From SCTM01 sp965279655 (GTDB lineage Bacteria > Pseudomonadota > Alphaproteobacteria > Rhodospirillales > Rhodospirillaceae): a stretch of 64,000 nt of DNA. A program made the position numbers and the translations under genes. The notes beneath the pieces are model-generated. The model searched no databases. It was not told the DNA's origin and saw nothing but the letters and a program-made list of their open reading frames with translations. The stretch is from positions 3,348,001 to 3,412,000 of the forward strand of contig OZ257255.1 of NCBI GenBank assembly GCA_965279655.1, written 5' to 3'. Positions 42,934 to 51,971 of the stretch are shown here, piece by piece; the stretch's first letter is position 1, and each line of letters opens with the position of its first letter.

Positions 42934-44460
42934 ATGCCAACAGCCCTTCGCGCCAACACCGAGCCCCAGGATTCGTCGCCGGGGCTTCTCCGGACGCCGC
43001 CCCACAATGTGGACGCGGAACGGGCGCTATTGGGCGCCGTGCTGCTCAACAACCGCGCGTATGAGAAGGTCGGCGACTACCTGTTGGCGGAACATTTCAG
43101 CGATGCCGCCAATGCCCGGATCTATTCCGCCCTGATCAAACTGATCGAGCAGGGCCATCAGGCCAACCCGGTCACCCTGAAGACCTATCTTGAACGCGAT
43201 GAACTGGTGATCGCCGCCGGCGGCATGAAATACATCGCCGGGCTCGCCAATAGCGTCGTGACGGTCATCAATGCCGGCGAGTACGGCAAGATCATCTATG
43301 ACCTGTTCCTCCGTCGGGAACTGATCAACATCGGCGAGGAGATGGTCAACGAGGCCTTCGACGTGCAGCTCGACGAGACCGCGACGGATCAGATCGAAGG
43401 CTCCGAGCAGCGCCTGTTCGACCTGGCCTCCAGCGGCAGTTCGGAAGGCGGGTTCAAGACCTTCTCGAAAGCGCTCAAGGACGCGGTCGATCTGGCAGAA
43501 ACCGCGCACCGGCGCGAAGGCGCGCTCGCTGGCGTCACGACGGGCCTCACGGATCTCGACAAGAAGCTGGGCGGACTGCATCCCTCCGACTTGCTCATTC
43601 TGGCCGGCCGCCCGTCGATGGGCAAAACCGCGCTGGCCACCAATATCGCTTACAACGCGGCACGCCATTTCCGCACAACCGACCGAGCCGAGGACCGCGG
43701 CAAGCATGTCGCGTTCTTCTCCCTCGAAATGTCCGCCGAGCAGCTGGCCAACCGTATCCTGGCCGAGTGTGCGCGCATCAACAGCCACTCGATCCGCACG
43801 GGCTCCCTGTCGAATGAGGATTTCGACCGGCTGGTGCATGCCTCGACCGAGATGGGCGATCTTCCGCTCGATATCGACGACACCCCGGGCATCACCGTCT
43901 CGGCGATCCGCACCCGCTGCCGGCGCCTCGCGCGCCAAGCCAAGAACGGCGAAGGCGGCCTGGGCATGATCGTGATCGACTACCTGCAGCTGATCTCACC
44001 GTCGCGGAGCGAAAAGGCCGAGAACCGCGTGCAGGAAATCTCCGCCATCACGCGCGGCCTAAAGGCGCTGGCGAAAGACCTCAAGGTTCCCGTGCTCGCG
44101 CTTTCGCAGCTCAGCCGCGCCGTCGAACAGCGCGAAGACAAGCGCCCGCAGCTCGCCGACTTGCGCGAATCAGGCACGATCGAACAGGACTCCGACGTGG
44201 TCATGTTCGTGTTCCGCGAACAATACTACCTGGAGCGCGGCGGCGAACCCGCGCGGCGCGACAACGAGACCTCCGACCATCATCACGAGCGCATCACCGA
44301 GTGGCAGCAGCGCTGCGAGCAAGCCCACAACGTCGCCGAAGTGATCGTCGCCAAACAGCGCCACGGCCCCATCGGCACGGTGAAACTGCACTTTGAGGCG
44401 GAATTCACCCACTTCACCGACCATATCGGCGACGACCGCGTGCCCGAACAGCTGTACTGA
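42934..44460 (+). CDS. dnaB: Replicative DNA helicase
   Basis: Hexameric helicase that unwinds the replication fork. Length is 508 residues: an N-terminal DnaB domain (about 22-125, with PPHNVDAERALLGAVL), a linker, and the RecA-like C-terminal domain with Walker A GRPSMGKT (225-232), Walker B MIVIDYLQLI, ALSQLSRAVEQR and SGTIEQDSDVV (arginine-finger region). No intein interrupts the Walker A site. A His/Glu-rich insert (about 445-455) before the end is an individual feature. It is followed 52 bases later by alr. Confidence 0.97.
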   Translation: MPTALRANTEPQDSSPGLLRTPPHNVDAERALLGAVLLNNRAYEKVGDYLLAEHFSDAANARIYSALIKLIEQGHQANPVTLKTYLERDELVIAAGGMKYIAGLANSVVTVINAGEYGKIIYDLFLRRELINIGEEMVNEAFDVQLDETATDQIEGSEQRLFDLASSGSSEGGFKTFSKALKDAVDLAETAHRREGALAGVTTGLTDLDKKLGGLHPSDLLILAGRPSMGKTALATNIAYNAARHFRTTDRAEDRGKHVAFFSLEMSAEQLANRILAECARINSHSIRTGSLSNEDFDRLVHASTEMGDLPLDIDDTPGITVSAIRTRCRRLARQAKNGEGGLGMIVIDYLQLISPSRSEKAENRVQEISAITRGLKALAKDLKVPVLALSQLSRAVEQREDKRPQLADLRESGTIEQDSDVVMFVFREQYYLERGGEPARRDNETSDHHHERITEWQQRCEQAHNVAEVIVAKQRHGPIGTVKLHFEAEFTHFTDHIGDDRVPEQLY

Positions 44461-44512
44461 TCTCCACAGATCGGTCGACGCGGCGCCTCGAAATGGCTTA
44501 CACAACGGGCGC

Positions 44513-45691
44513 ATGAGCCCCCGTGCCCCCACCCTCGCCTCGGCCCCGGAAGACCGGGCCGGCGCGCTGTTGACCATCGACCTGGCTGCGGTCGTGGAGA
44601 ACTGGCGGCGCCTGAAAAAGCAGGCCCCCGGCAGCGACGTGGGCGCGGTGGTCAAGGCCGACGCGTACGGCCTCGGCATGGCGCAGGTGGCCTTGGCGCT
44701 CAAGAGCGCGGGCTGCGCCACCTTCTACGTCGCCCATCTCGACGAAGCCGTGGCCCTTCGCGGCGTTGTCGGGACGACCTCGCGCGTCGTGTGCATGCAC
44801 GGACCGACGCCGGGCAAGACCGAGCGAGATTTCGCCGGCCACAACGTCATCCCGGTTCTGAGCAGCCCCCAGCAGATCAAGGCCTGGCGCGCGTTCGCGT
44901 CCACCCATGACGTGCTGATGGAATCCTTCGTGCAGGTGGATACGGGCATGCAGCGCCTGGGCCTGACACCCGCCGAGTTCGCCGCGCACATGGACGATCC
45001 GGATGGCTTCCTGGGTTTGCATCCGCTGGCGTTGATGAGCCATCTCGCCTGCGCCGACACACCGGCGCATCCCTTGAACAAACAGCAACTCGATCGCTTC
45101 ATTTCGGCGCTGGGCACGTTTCTCGGACGCTTTCCGGATGCGCGGGGATCACTCGCCAATTCGGCGGGACTCCTGCTCGGTCCGGCCTGGCACTTCCAGT
45201 TCGCGCGTCCGGGCATCGCGCTCTACGGATCGCATCCGGAGAATCCGCATCCCGACGGCAAGGCCCGCTGGCCCGTCGTTCCGGTGGTGCGGCTGCTGGC
45301 CCGGATCCTCCAAGTACGGCGCGTTGACCAGGCGGGACCGGTTGGATACGGTGCCACCGTCCAGGCCCCCGATGGAGCAAAATTGGCAACCGTATCAATG
45401 GGTTATGCTGACGGCTTGCTGCGGAGCGCCGGAACCGGCGGCCACGGCATGCTCGACGGCCTGCGGGTGCCGATTCTGGGCCGGGTCTCCATGGACCTCA
45501 CCACCTTCGACGTCTCCGCCGTGGCGGACTCCGCCGCGCAGCCAGGCGCGTTCATCGAGGTGATCGGTACGTCGCACACGGTCGACGATCTCGCGCGCGA
45601 GGCCGGCACGGTGGGCTACGAGATTCTGACGTCACTGGGCAGCCGCTATCACCGGCGATACCTCCCCGCGCCCGGGCCGGCCAAACCATGA
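44513..45691 (+). CDS. alr: Alanine racemase
   Basis: PLP enzyme that makes D-alanine for peptidoglycan. From ATG 44513 it has 392 residues. The PLP-binding lysine is K48 in VVKADAYGLG; the second catalytic tyrosine is in SMGYADGLLR. Family words include VDTGMQRLG, FARPGIALYG and VGYGATVQAPDG. Its stop overlaps the mlaE start (ATGA). It opens a run of six further genes coupled by 1-4 base overlaps or short gaps. The alr-dnaB pairing is also common in alphaproteobacteria. Confidence 0.96.
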   Translation: MSPRAPTLASAPEDRAGALLTIDLAAVVENWRRLKKQAPGSDVGAVVKADAYGLGMAQVALALKSAGCATFYVAHLDEAVALRGVVGTTSRVVCMHGPTPGKTERDFAGHNVIPVLSSPQQIKAWRAFASTHDVLMESFVQVDTGMQRLGLTPAEFAAHMDDPDGFLGLHPLALMSHLACADTPAHPLNKQQLDRFISALGTFLGRFPDARGSLANSAGLLLGPAWHFQFARPGIALYGSHPENPHPDGKARWPVVPVVRLLARILQVRRVDQAGPVGYGATVQAPDGAKLATVSMGYADGLLRSAGTGGHGMLDGLRVPILGRVSMDLTTFDVSAVADSAAQPGAFIEVIGTSHTVDDLAREAGTVGYEILTSLGSRYHRRYLPAPGPAKP

Positions 45692-46461
45692 ACCTGCTCG
45701 CGCTCATCGGCCGCGTCGTCCTCAACTTCCTCGCCCACGCCGGGCGCCTCGTGATCTTCGCCGGCACCGCGATCGGTCACTGCTTCCGCCCGCCGATCTA
45801 TGGCCGCCTGATCCTCAAGCAGTTCGTCGACATCGGTTTCTATTCGCTGCCGGTGGTGGGCCTGACGGCGATCTTCTCCGGCATGGTGCTGGCCCTGCAG
45901 AGCTACACCGGCTTCGCGCGCTTCTCCGCCGAGAGCGCCATCGCCAATGTGGTGGTGATCTCGCTCACCCGCGAACTCGGCCCCGTGCTGGCGGGCCTGA
46001 TGGTGGCGGGACGCATCGGTGCGTCCATGGCCGCTGAGATCGGCACTATGCGCGTGACCGAGCAGATCGACGCGCTGACGACGCTGTCGACCAATCCGTT
46101 CAAGTTCCTCGTGGTGCCGCGCCTGGTCGCGGGACTGTTGATGCTGCCGCTGCTCGTCCTGGTCGCCGACATCATCGGCGTCGCGGGTGGGTATGTGGTG
46201 GGCGTGTACAAGCTCGGGTTCAATCCGGCGACGTATATCAACAACACCTACGAGGCGATGGAAGCGCTGGACGTGATCTCGGGTCTCGTCAAAGCCGCGG
46301 CGTTCGGATTCATCATCGCCCTGATGGGTTGCTACAACGGCTATTATTCCAAGGGCGGCGCGCAAGGCGTGGGCGCGGCCACAACGAATGCCGTCGTCTC
46401 CTCGTCGATCGCGATCTTGATCGTGAACTACGTGATCACCGAAATGTTCTTCGGCACATGA
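45688..46461 (+). CDS. mlaE: MlaE-family phospholipid ABC transporter permease
   Basis: Permease of the Mla-type lipid transporter that keeps outer-membrane lipid asymmetry. The 257 residues contain about five membrane segments and the MlaE core TRELGPVLAGLMVAGRIGAS then AAEIGTMRVTEQIDAL. ATG overlaps the alr stop, and its TGA overlaps the mlaF ATG. MlaD, MlaC and MlaB homologues are not in the window; the periplasmic substrate-binding parts must be elsewhere. Confidence 0.93.
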   Translation: MNLLALIGRVVLNFLAHAGRLVIFAGTAIGHCFRPPIYGRLILKQFVDIGFYSLPVVGLTAIFSGMVLALQSYTGFARFSAESAIANVVVISLTRELGPVLAGLMVAGRIGASMAAEIGTMRVTEQIDALTTLSTNPFKFLVVPRLVAGLLMLPLLVLVADIIGVAGGYVVGVYKLGFNPATYINNTYEAMEALDVISGLVKAAAFGFIIALMGCYNGYYSKGGAQGVGAATTNAVVSSSIAILIVNYVITEMFFGT

Positions 46462-47234
46462 CCGCAGCACCCAAAATCTCCCTGCGCGGCGTCACCAAGG
46501 CCTTCGGCGAGAAGGAGGTCTTGCGCGGCATCGATCTCGATATCGCCGCGGGCGAGTCCGTTGTGGTCATCGGCGGATCCGGCACCGGAAAATCCGTGCT
46601 GATCAAATGCATCCTCGGCATCATCGAAGCGGACGCCGGCACCATCGCCGTCGACGGCGAGGACGTCACGCACCTGCACTCCAATGCGCGCGATGCGGCG
46701 AATGCCAAATTCGGCATGCTGTTCCAGGGCGGCGCGTTGTTCGACAGCCTGCCGGTGTGGGAAAACGTGGCCTTCGGGTTACGGGCGCGGGACCGGCGTT
46801 TGTCGCGCGAAAGCGCGCGCGCCCAAGCCATCGAGACGCTCGCCAAAGTCGGCTTGAACGAGCAGGTCGCCGATCTGGTGCCATCGGAACTGTCCGGCGG
46901 CATGCAGAAGCGCGTCGGTCTTGCGCGCGCGATTGCCGGCAAGCCGCAAATCGTGTTTTTCGATGAACCGACGACGGGACTCGATCCCATCATGTCCGAC
47001 GTGATCAACGATCTGATCGTCTCGACGGTGAAGAAGCAGGGCATCACGGCCCTGTCGATCACCCACGATATGCAATCGGCGCGCAAGATCGGCGACCGCA
47101 TCGCCATGCTGCACGAGGGCAAGCTGATCTGGGTGGGCCCCGCGGCGGACGTGGACCGCACGGACAATGCGTTCGTGCAGCAGTTCGTGAACGGCCGCGC
47201 CGAAGGCCCGATCAAGATGCAGGTGCGGCGCTGA
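46458..47234 (+). CDS. mlaF: MlaF-family ABC transporter ATP-binding protein
   Basis: ATPase that powers MlaE. The 258-residue frame starts at ATG 46458, overlapping mlaE by 4 bases; upstream extension would lie inside mlaE. Walker A GGSGTGKS (39-46), signature LSGGMQKRVGLARAI (145-159), Walker B IVFFDEPTTGLDP (165-177), and the H-loop SITHDMQSA. The C-terminal VGPAADVDRTDNAFVQQFVNG is characteristic of MlaF. Its stop shares a base with radA's ATG. Confidence 0.95.
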   Translation: MTAAPKISLRGVTKAFGEKEVLRGIDLDIAAGESVVVIGGSGTGKSVLIKCILGIIEADAGTIAVDGEDVTHLHSNARDAANAKFGMLFQGGALFDSLPVWENVAFGLRARDRRLSRESARAQAIETLAKVGLNEQVADLVPSELSGGMQKRVGLARAIAGKPQIVFFDEPTTGLDPIMSDVINDLIVSTVKKQGITALSITHDMQSARKIGDRIAMLHEGKLIWVGPAADVDRTDNAFVQQFVNGRAEGPIKMQVRR

Positions 47235-48652
47235 TGGCGAAGGCAACAAAGACCTTCGTTTGCCAGAACTGCGGCGCGGCGACCACGCGTTGGCAGGGGC
47301 GCTGCGATTCCTGCGGTGAGTGGAATACCATCATCGAGGAAGTCGGCCGCAGCGAAGTCCTGCCCAAGGGCGTGAGCGGCGGCAAAGGCGGCCGCAAGAT
47401 CGAATTCGTCGACCTCAAGGGCGCGGTGGAAACCGTGCCCCGGCGCATGACGGGCATCGGCGAGTTGGATCGCGTGTGCGGCGGCGGGCTTGTGGCCGGC
47501 TCCGCCATTCTCGTCGGCGGCGACCCCGGCATCGGCAAGTCCACCGTGTTGCTGCAAGCCATGGGCGCGCTCGCCAAGAGCGGCGCGGTTTGCGTTTACA
47601 TCACCGGTGAAGAAGCGGTCGATCAGGTGCGCCTGCGCGCGGCGCGGCTGGGCATGCGCGATGCGCCGGTACAGTTGGCCGCGGCGAGTAATGTGCGCGA
47701 CATCGTCGCGAGCCTCGACGCCGGCACACCACCCGACGTGGTGGTGATCGATTCCATCCAGACCATGTTCGCGGACTCCGTCGAATCCGCGCCGGGCACG
47801 GTGACCCAAGTGCGCACCTCGGCGCATGAACTGATCCGCGTCGCCAAGCGGCGCGGCTTCGTATTGTTTCTTGTGGGCCACGTGACGAAGGAAGGCACGC
47901 TCGCCGGCCCCCGCGTGCTCGAGCACATGGTGGACACCACGCTCTATTTCGAGGGCGACCGGGGACATCAGTTCCGCATCCTGCGCGCGGTGAAGAATCG
48001 TTTCGGGGCCACGGACGAAATCGGCGTGTTCGCGATGACGGATACGGGTCTCGCGGAAGTCGCCAATCCCTCCGCGCTGTTCCTCGCCGAGCGGCGCGGC
48101 AATGTGAGCGGCTCGTGCGTGTTCGCGGGCCTCGAGGGTTCGCGGCCGGTTCTGGTGGAGATTCAGGCGCTTGTCGCGCCCTCCGTGCTGGGCACCCCGC
48201 GCCGCGCTTCGGTTGGGTGGGATTCGGGCCGCCTGAACATGATCATCGCCGTGCTGGAGACCCGCTGCGGTATTGCACTGGGATCGCACGACATATATCT
48301 CAACGTCGCCGGCGGGTTGCGGATCTCCGAGCCTGCGGCGGATCTGGCGGTGGCGACCGCTTTGGTCTCGTCTCTCACCGGACAACCGGTGCCCGCGGAT
48401 GCGGCGGTGTTCGGCGAGATCGGATTGTCGGGCGAGGTGCGCGCGGTCTCTCAACGGGATCTCCGCCTCAAGGAAGCCGCAAAGCTGGGCTTTCGTCAGG
48501 CCTGGGTACCGCGCCAAGCGGGCAAACCGGGTGCCGATCCCGCGACCAAGGACGGGCTGACAGTGAAAGGGATCGGACACGTGCAGGACGTGGTGAGCCA
48601 GTTCGCGGAAGCGCCTGCGAAGCCCCGCGCCACGGCGGGACAAAAAAGCTGA
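47234..48652 (+). CDS. radA: DNA repair protein RadA
   Basis: RecA-like helicase that helps branch migration in recombination repair. Length is 472 residues: a C4 zinc finger (C10, C13, C24, C27 in FVCQNCG and CDSCGEW), Walker A GGDPGIGKST (95-104), the RadA-specific KNRFG in RAVKNRFGATDEIG, and a Lon-like C-terminal domain (about 290-450) with LNVAGGLRISEPAADLAVA. ATG 47234 overlaps the mlaF stop by one base; its own stop overlaps the cvpA start. Confidence 0.97.
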   Translation: MAKATKTFVCQNCGAATTRWQGRCDSCGEWNTIIEEVGRSEVLPKGVSGGKGGRKIEFVDLKGAVETVPRRMTGIGELDRVCGGGLVAGSAILVGGDPGIGKSTVLLQAMGALAKSGAVCVYITGEEAVDQVRLRAARLGMRDAPVQLAAASNVRDIVASLDAGTPPDVVVIDSIQTMFADSVESAPGTVTQVRTSAHELIRVAKRRGFVLFLVGHVTKEGTLAGPRVLEHMVDTTLYFEGDRGHQFRILRAVKNRFGATDEIGVFAMTDTGLAEVANPSALFLAERRGNVSGSCVFAGLEGSRPVLVEIQALVAPSVLGTPRRASVGWDSGRLNMIIAVLETRCGIALGSHDIYLNVAGGLRISEPAADLAVATALVSSLTGQPVPADAAVFGEIGLSGEVRAVSQRDLRLKEAAKLGFRQAWVPRQAGKPGADPATKDGLTVKGIGHVQDVVSQFAEAPAKPRATAGQKS

Positions 48653-49359
48653 TGGCCGGCCTGCCGATCAACGGTCTCGATCTGGCGGTTGGGATCATCC
48701 TTCTGATCTCAGCACTCCTCGCCTTCATGCGCGGATTCGTCCAAGAAACCCTCTCCATCGGCGCCTGGGCGGGCGCGGTGTTCGGCTCCCTGTATGGGCT
48801 CCAATACGTGCAGCCCACCGCGCGGCAGCTGATTCCCCTCGACTGGGCGGCGGACGCGGTCGCCGTAGCGGTGCTGTTCATCGCAATCCTGTTCGCCCTG
48901 TCCCTGATCATCAACCTCATCGCCGGTCACGTCCGGCGCAGCGGTTTCAACCCGTTCGACCGCTCCCTGGGCTTTGTGTTCGGCCTGGCGCGCGGGGGGG
49001 TGATTTTGTGCGTGGGACTCATTATCTGCGACTGGCTGGTCACCCCCTCCAAACGTCCCGATTGGATGCGTAGCGCGAAAACGCTGCCCCTGATGGAAGT
49101 CGGCGCGGAGGGGTTGAAAAGCCTGCTTCCGCGCTCCTTCCAGCGCGCCGGAGATGCTGCTAAAGATGCCGCCGCCAAGGTCGAGGAAGCCGCCGAGACC
49201 AAGCGGGCCCTCGATCGCCTGACCCAGCCGCAGCCGCGCGCGACGCGCGCGAAAAGTGGGGACGGCACGGAGACGTCGGGACCGGGCGCCGACGAGATCG
49301 GGAAGAAGGTGGAAGAGCTCTTGCAGAACAGCACCGACAAGCCGGGGAGCGAGCGATGA
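48652..49359 (+). CDS. cvpA: CvpA-family membrane protein
   Basis: A 235-residue inner-membrane protein; CvpA is required for colicin V production in E. coli and is usually next to purF, as here. Four hydrophobic segments (about 8-28, 35-52, 68-92, 108-128) include LDLAVGIILLISALLAFMRG and RGFVQETLSIGAWAG. The C-terminal 80 residues are cytosolic, charged and low-complexity. ATG shares a base with the radA stop; its TGA overlaps the purF ATG. A longer in-frame start at 48115 lies inside radA and is rejected. Confidence 0.93.
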   Translation: MAGLPINGLDLAVGIILLISALLAFMRGFVQETLSIGAWAGAVFGSLYGLQYVQPTARQLIPLDWAADAVAVAVLFIAILFALSLIINLIAGHVRRSGFNPFDRSLGFVFGLARGGVILCVGLIICDWLVTPSKRPDWMRSAKTLPLMEVGAEGLKSLLPRSFQRAGDAAKDAAAKVEEAAETKRALDRLTQPQPRATRAKSGDGTETSGPGADEIGKKVEELLQNSTDKPGSER

Positions 49360-50849
49360 GCACGCAAGAGAACACCCCGGTGGAGCTGTCGACCCACCCT
49401 TTTGACGTCGACGACGATCATCTCAAAGAAGAATGCGGCGTGTACGGCATCGTCGGCGATGTGGATGCCGCCGCCCACACGGCGCTGGGCCTTCACGCGC
49501 TTCAGCATCGCGGCCAGGAAGCCGCCGGCATCGTCGCCTTCGACGGCACCCAGTTTCACAGCCACCGCGGTATGGGGCATGTGTCGGAGAACTTCACCAG
49601 CGAAGTGGTGGACCGTCTCAAAGGCAACATGGCCGTGGGCCACACCCGCTACGCCACCACCGGCGGCACGATCCTGCGCAATGTGCAGCCGTTGTTCGCG
49701 GAACTGGAATTCGGCGGCTTCGCGCTGGCCCACAACGGCAATCTCACCAACGCGCTGACCCTGCGCAACGAATTGCAGAAGCGCGGCAGCTTGTTCCAAT
49801 CCACCTCCGACACCGAGGTCGTCACCCACCTGATCGCGCTGAGCCAGCAGGGCAGCGTGGAAGACCGGCTGATCGACGCGTTGCGCCAGATCGAGGGCGC
49901 GTACTCCTTCGTGTGCTTGACCAATTCCGCCGTGATCGGCGCGCGCGACCCACTCGGCGTGCGCCCGTTGGTGCTCGGCAAGCTCGATAAAGCAAACATC
50001 CTTTGCTCCGAGACCTGCGCGCTGGACATCATCGGCGCGGACTATGTGCGCGACATCGAGCCCGGCGAGGTGGTGATCCTGTCCAGCGACGGCAGCATCC
50101 GCAGCCTGAAGCCGTTCCCGAAGCAGAACCCGCGTTTCTGCATCTTCGAGTACATCTACTTCGCGCGGCCCGATTCCAATGTGGAACATCACAACGTCTA
50201 CGACGTGCGCAAGAAGATCGGCGCGCAGCTGGCCATCGAAAGCCCGGTGGAATGCGACGTGGTGGTACCGGTGCCGGATTCCGGCGTGCCGGCGGCATTG
50301 GGTTTCGCGGCGCAAGCCGGCGTGCCGTTCGAGTACGGCATCATCCGCAATCACTATGTCGGCCGCACCTTCATCCAGCCGACCGACAAAACCCGGCACC
50401 TGGGCGTGAAGCGCAAGCACAACCCGAACAAGGCCGTGCTGGAAGGCAAGCGCGTGGTGCTGGTGGACGATTCGATCGTGCGCGGCACGACCTCGACGAA
50501 GATCGTCGACATGGTGCGCCAGGCCGGGGCCACGGAAGTGCACATGCGCATCTCCTCGCCGCCTACGGCGCATCCGTGCTTCTTCGGCATCGACACTCCG
50601 TCCTACGACAAGCTGCTCGCCGCCCAGCACGATGTGGCGAGCATGGCCAAGCTGCTCGGCGTGGACAGCCTCGCGTTCATCTCCATCGACGGGCTCTACA
50701 AGGCCGTCGGACAGGACAAGCGCTCCAACGACAAGCCGCAGTATTGCGACGCCTGTTTCACCGGCGATTATCCGCTGCCGCTCACGGACCAGAAGGCCGG
50801 GTCGCAGCCCAAGCAGCTCTCCCTGCTTCAGGAAGAGCGGGCCTCCTAA
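49356..50849 (+). CDS. purF: Amidophosphoribosyltransferase (Fe-S type)
   Basis: First enzyme of purine synthesis, making 5-phosphoribosylamine from PRPP and glutamine. Length is 497 residues. The catalytic cysteine C27 (EECGVYGIVG) follows a 26-residue propeptide that is removed in the family. The PRPP-binding motif is VLVDDSIVRGTTS. The C-terminal YCDACFTGDYPLPL supplies two of the four cysteines of the 4Fe-4S cluster, as in Bacillus PurF, so this is the oxygen-sensitive type. It follows cvpA and precedes an SDR gene 12 bases downstream. Confidence 0.97.
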   Translation: MSTQENTPVELSTHPFDVDDDHLKEECGVYGIVGDVDAAAHTALGLHALQHRGQEAAGIVAFDGTQFHSHRGMGHVSENFTSEVVDRLKGNMAVGHTRYATTGGTILRNVQPLFAELEFGGFALAHNGNLTNALTLRNELQKRGSLFQSTSDTEVVTHLIALSQQGSVEDRLIDALRQIEGAYSFVCLTNSAVIGARDPLGVRPLVLGKLDKANILCSETCALDIIGADYVRDIEPGEVVILSSDGSIRSLKPFPKQNPRFCIFEYIYFARPDSNVEHHNVYDVRKKIGAQLAIESPVECDVVVPVPDSGVPAALGFAAQAGVPFEYGIIRNHYVGRTFIQPTDKTRHLGVKRKHNPNKAVLEGKRVVLVDDSIVRGTTSTKIVDMVRQAGATEVHMRISSPPTAHPCFFGIDTPSYDKLLAAQHDVASMAKLLGVDSLAFISIDGLYKAVGQDKRSNDKPQYCDACFTGDYPLPLTDQKAGSQPKQLSLLQEERAS

Positions 50850-50861
50850 AGAGTACTGACC

Positions 50862-51590
50862 ATGAGCGACGCCGCTACCGGGGCCCTTGCGGGCCGTATC
50901 GCCTTGGTCACGGGCGCCTCGCGCGGCATCGGTCGCGCTGTTGCCTTGAGATATGCCAAGGAAGGCGCCCATGTGATCGCGATGGCGCGCACCCAGGGCG
51001 CGTTGACGGAACTCGACGACGAGATCCGCAAACTCACCGGCAAGTCGGCGACTTTGATCGCGGAGAACATCACCGATTACGCCAAGCTCGATCAGGTGGG
51101 CGGCGCGCTGTTTCAGCGCTACGGCAAGCTCGACATTCTTGTCGGCAATGCCGGATCGCTCGGGCAGCTGTCGCCGATGCCGCAATACACGCCCAAAATG
51201 TGGGACGAAGTGTTCGCCGTGAACGTGACGGCGAACTGGCGGCTGATCCGCAGCCTGGATCCGCTGCTGCGCGCCGCCGACGCGGGCCGCGCGCTGTTCG
51301 TCACGTCGATCGCCGCGCGGTCGCAGAGCATGTACTGGGGGCCCTATGCGGCGTCCAAGGCGGCGCTGGAGCAGATGGCGATCATCTACGCCAAGGAGAC
51401 CGCGCATACCAAAGTGCGCGTGAACCTGATCGATCCCGGCTCGGTGAACACAAAGATGTTCGCCACTGCCTTCCCGGGCGCGGACCTCAAGGCCATGACG
51501 CAGCCGGACCAGGTGACGGACATTTTCGTGACCGCCGCGCGGGCCGACTTCGACCAGACCGGCCAGATCCTGAGCGCACAGAAGGCATAA
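50862..51590 (+). CDS. Short-chain dehydrogenase/reductase downstream of purF
   Basis: A 242-residue classical SDR: TGASRGIGRAV (about 18-28), NAGSLGQLSPM, catalytic Ser in FVTSIAARS and Tyr-Lys in YAASKAALEQM. The C-terminal FDQTGQILSAQKA replaces the usual GGxxxx end. Position downstream of purF, 12 bases after its stop, is typical in alphaproteobacteria and suggests co-transcription, but no purine link is known. Substrate unknown. Confidence 0.92.
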   Translation: MSDAATGALAGRIALVTGASRGIGRAVALRYAKEGAHVIAMARTQGALTELDDEIRKLTGKSATLIAENITDYAKLDQVGGALFQRYGKLDILVGNAGSLGQLSPMPQYTPKMWDEVFAVNVTANWRLIRSLDPLLRAADAGRALFVTSIAARSQSMYWGPYAASKAALEQMAIIYAKETAHTKVRVNLIDPGSVNTKMFATAFPGADLKAMTQPDQVTDIFVTAARADFDQTGQILSAQKA

Positions 51591-51630
51591 GGCCGCGCGC
51601 AGGTCCCACCGCATATTTAGGCGGTGAATA

Positions 51631-51655
51631 GGCGGTGGAATTTTACCGCTTTTCC
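51631..51655 (+). terminator. Weak terminator-like hairpin after the purF-SDR unit
   Basis: GCGGT and ACCGC flank GGAATTTT, followed by TTTTCCC. The stem is only 5-6 bp. It lies about 40 bases after the SDR stop and is the best terminator candidate for this long operon. Confidence 0.35.
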
Positions 51656-51730
51656 CGCCCCTCGCCCGCGCACAGCTACGCGCAAAATACGCGCGGGAAA
51701 TTTCCGCCCGCTTCCATGCTCTCGAACGTA

Positions 51731-51745
51731 TTTCACGATGTGAAA
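51731..51745. promoter_or_regulatory. Perfect inverted repeat TTTCAC-GAT-GTGAAA
   Basis: Six-base arms with a 3-base spacer form a 15-base operator-like palindrome. It is between two gene 3' ends, so no adjacent promoter explains it. Confidence 0.35.
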
Positions 51746-51816
51746 GATCAACCGCGGATTTTACCGCCGTCGCGGTGAACCGTCCAACGTCGCGGTGCGT
51801 GCAGTTGCCCCCCTTT

Positions 51817-51939
51817 GTCATCCCGGCCGAGGGAAGCGAGAGCCGGGATCCAGGGTAGCGCGCTGAGTGCGCGATCTAGGCTTCGGTTCCACAACCCTGG
51901 ACCCCGGATCGCGCCGCTATGCGGCTTGTCCGGGGTGAC
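51817..51939. repeat. REP-like palindrome pair, second locus
   Basis: GTCATCCCGG...CCGGGATCCAGGG (51817-51854) and CCCTGGACCCCGG...CCGGGGTGAC (51896-51939) lie in inverted orientation, related to the pair at 5854-5941. The outer words CCAGGG/CCCTGG also match. The loops differ between loci, as expected for dispersed palindromic elements. Confidence 0.75.
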
Positions 51940-51971
51940 AAGGAGAGCGTGTTGCTCCTGCGAAGCCGCGG

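Larger units (their letters stand above)
51591..51971. other. Convergent intergenic region with palindromes, no gene seen
   Basis: These 380 bases separate two 3' ends (SDR on plus, Slam on minus). I see no plausible gene. The left half is rich in the words GCGGTG and TTTTACCGC, repeated on both strands, and holds the perfect palindrome TTTCAC-GAT-GTGAAA; the right half holds a REP-like pair. Confidence 0.6.

Noticed and set aside
42934..44460. Possible intein in dnaB
   Set aside because: Walker A and surrounding motifs are continuous and the length is normal.
48115..48651. Long N-terminal extension of cvpA
   Set aside because: It is within radA in another frame; membrane segments begin at 48652.
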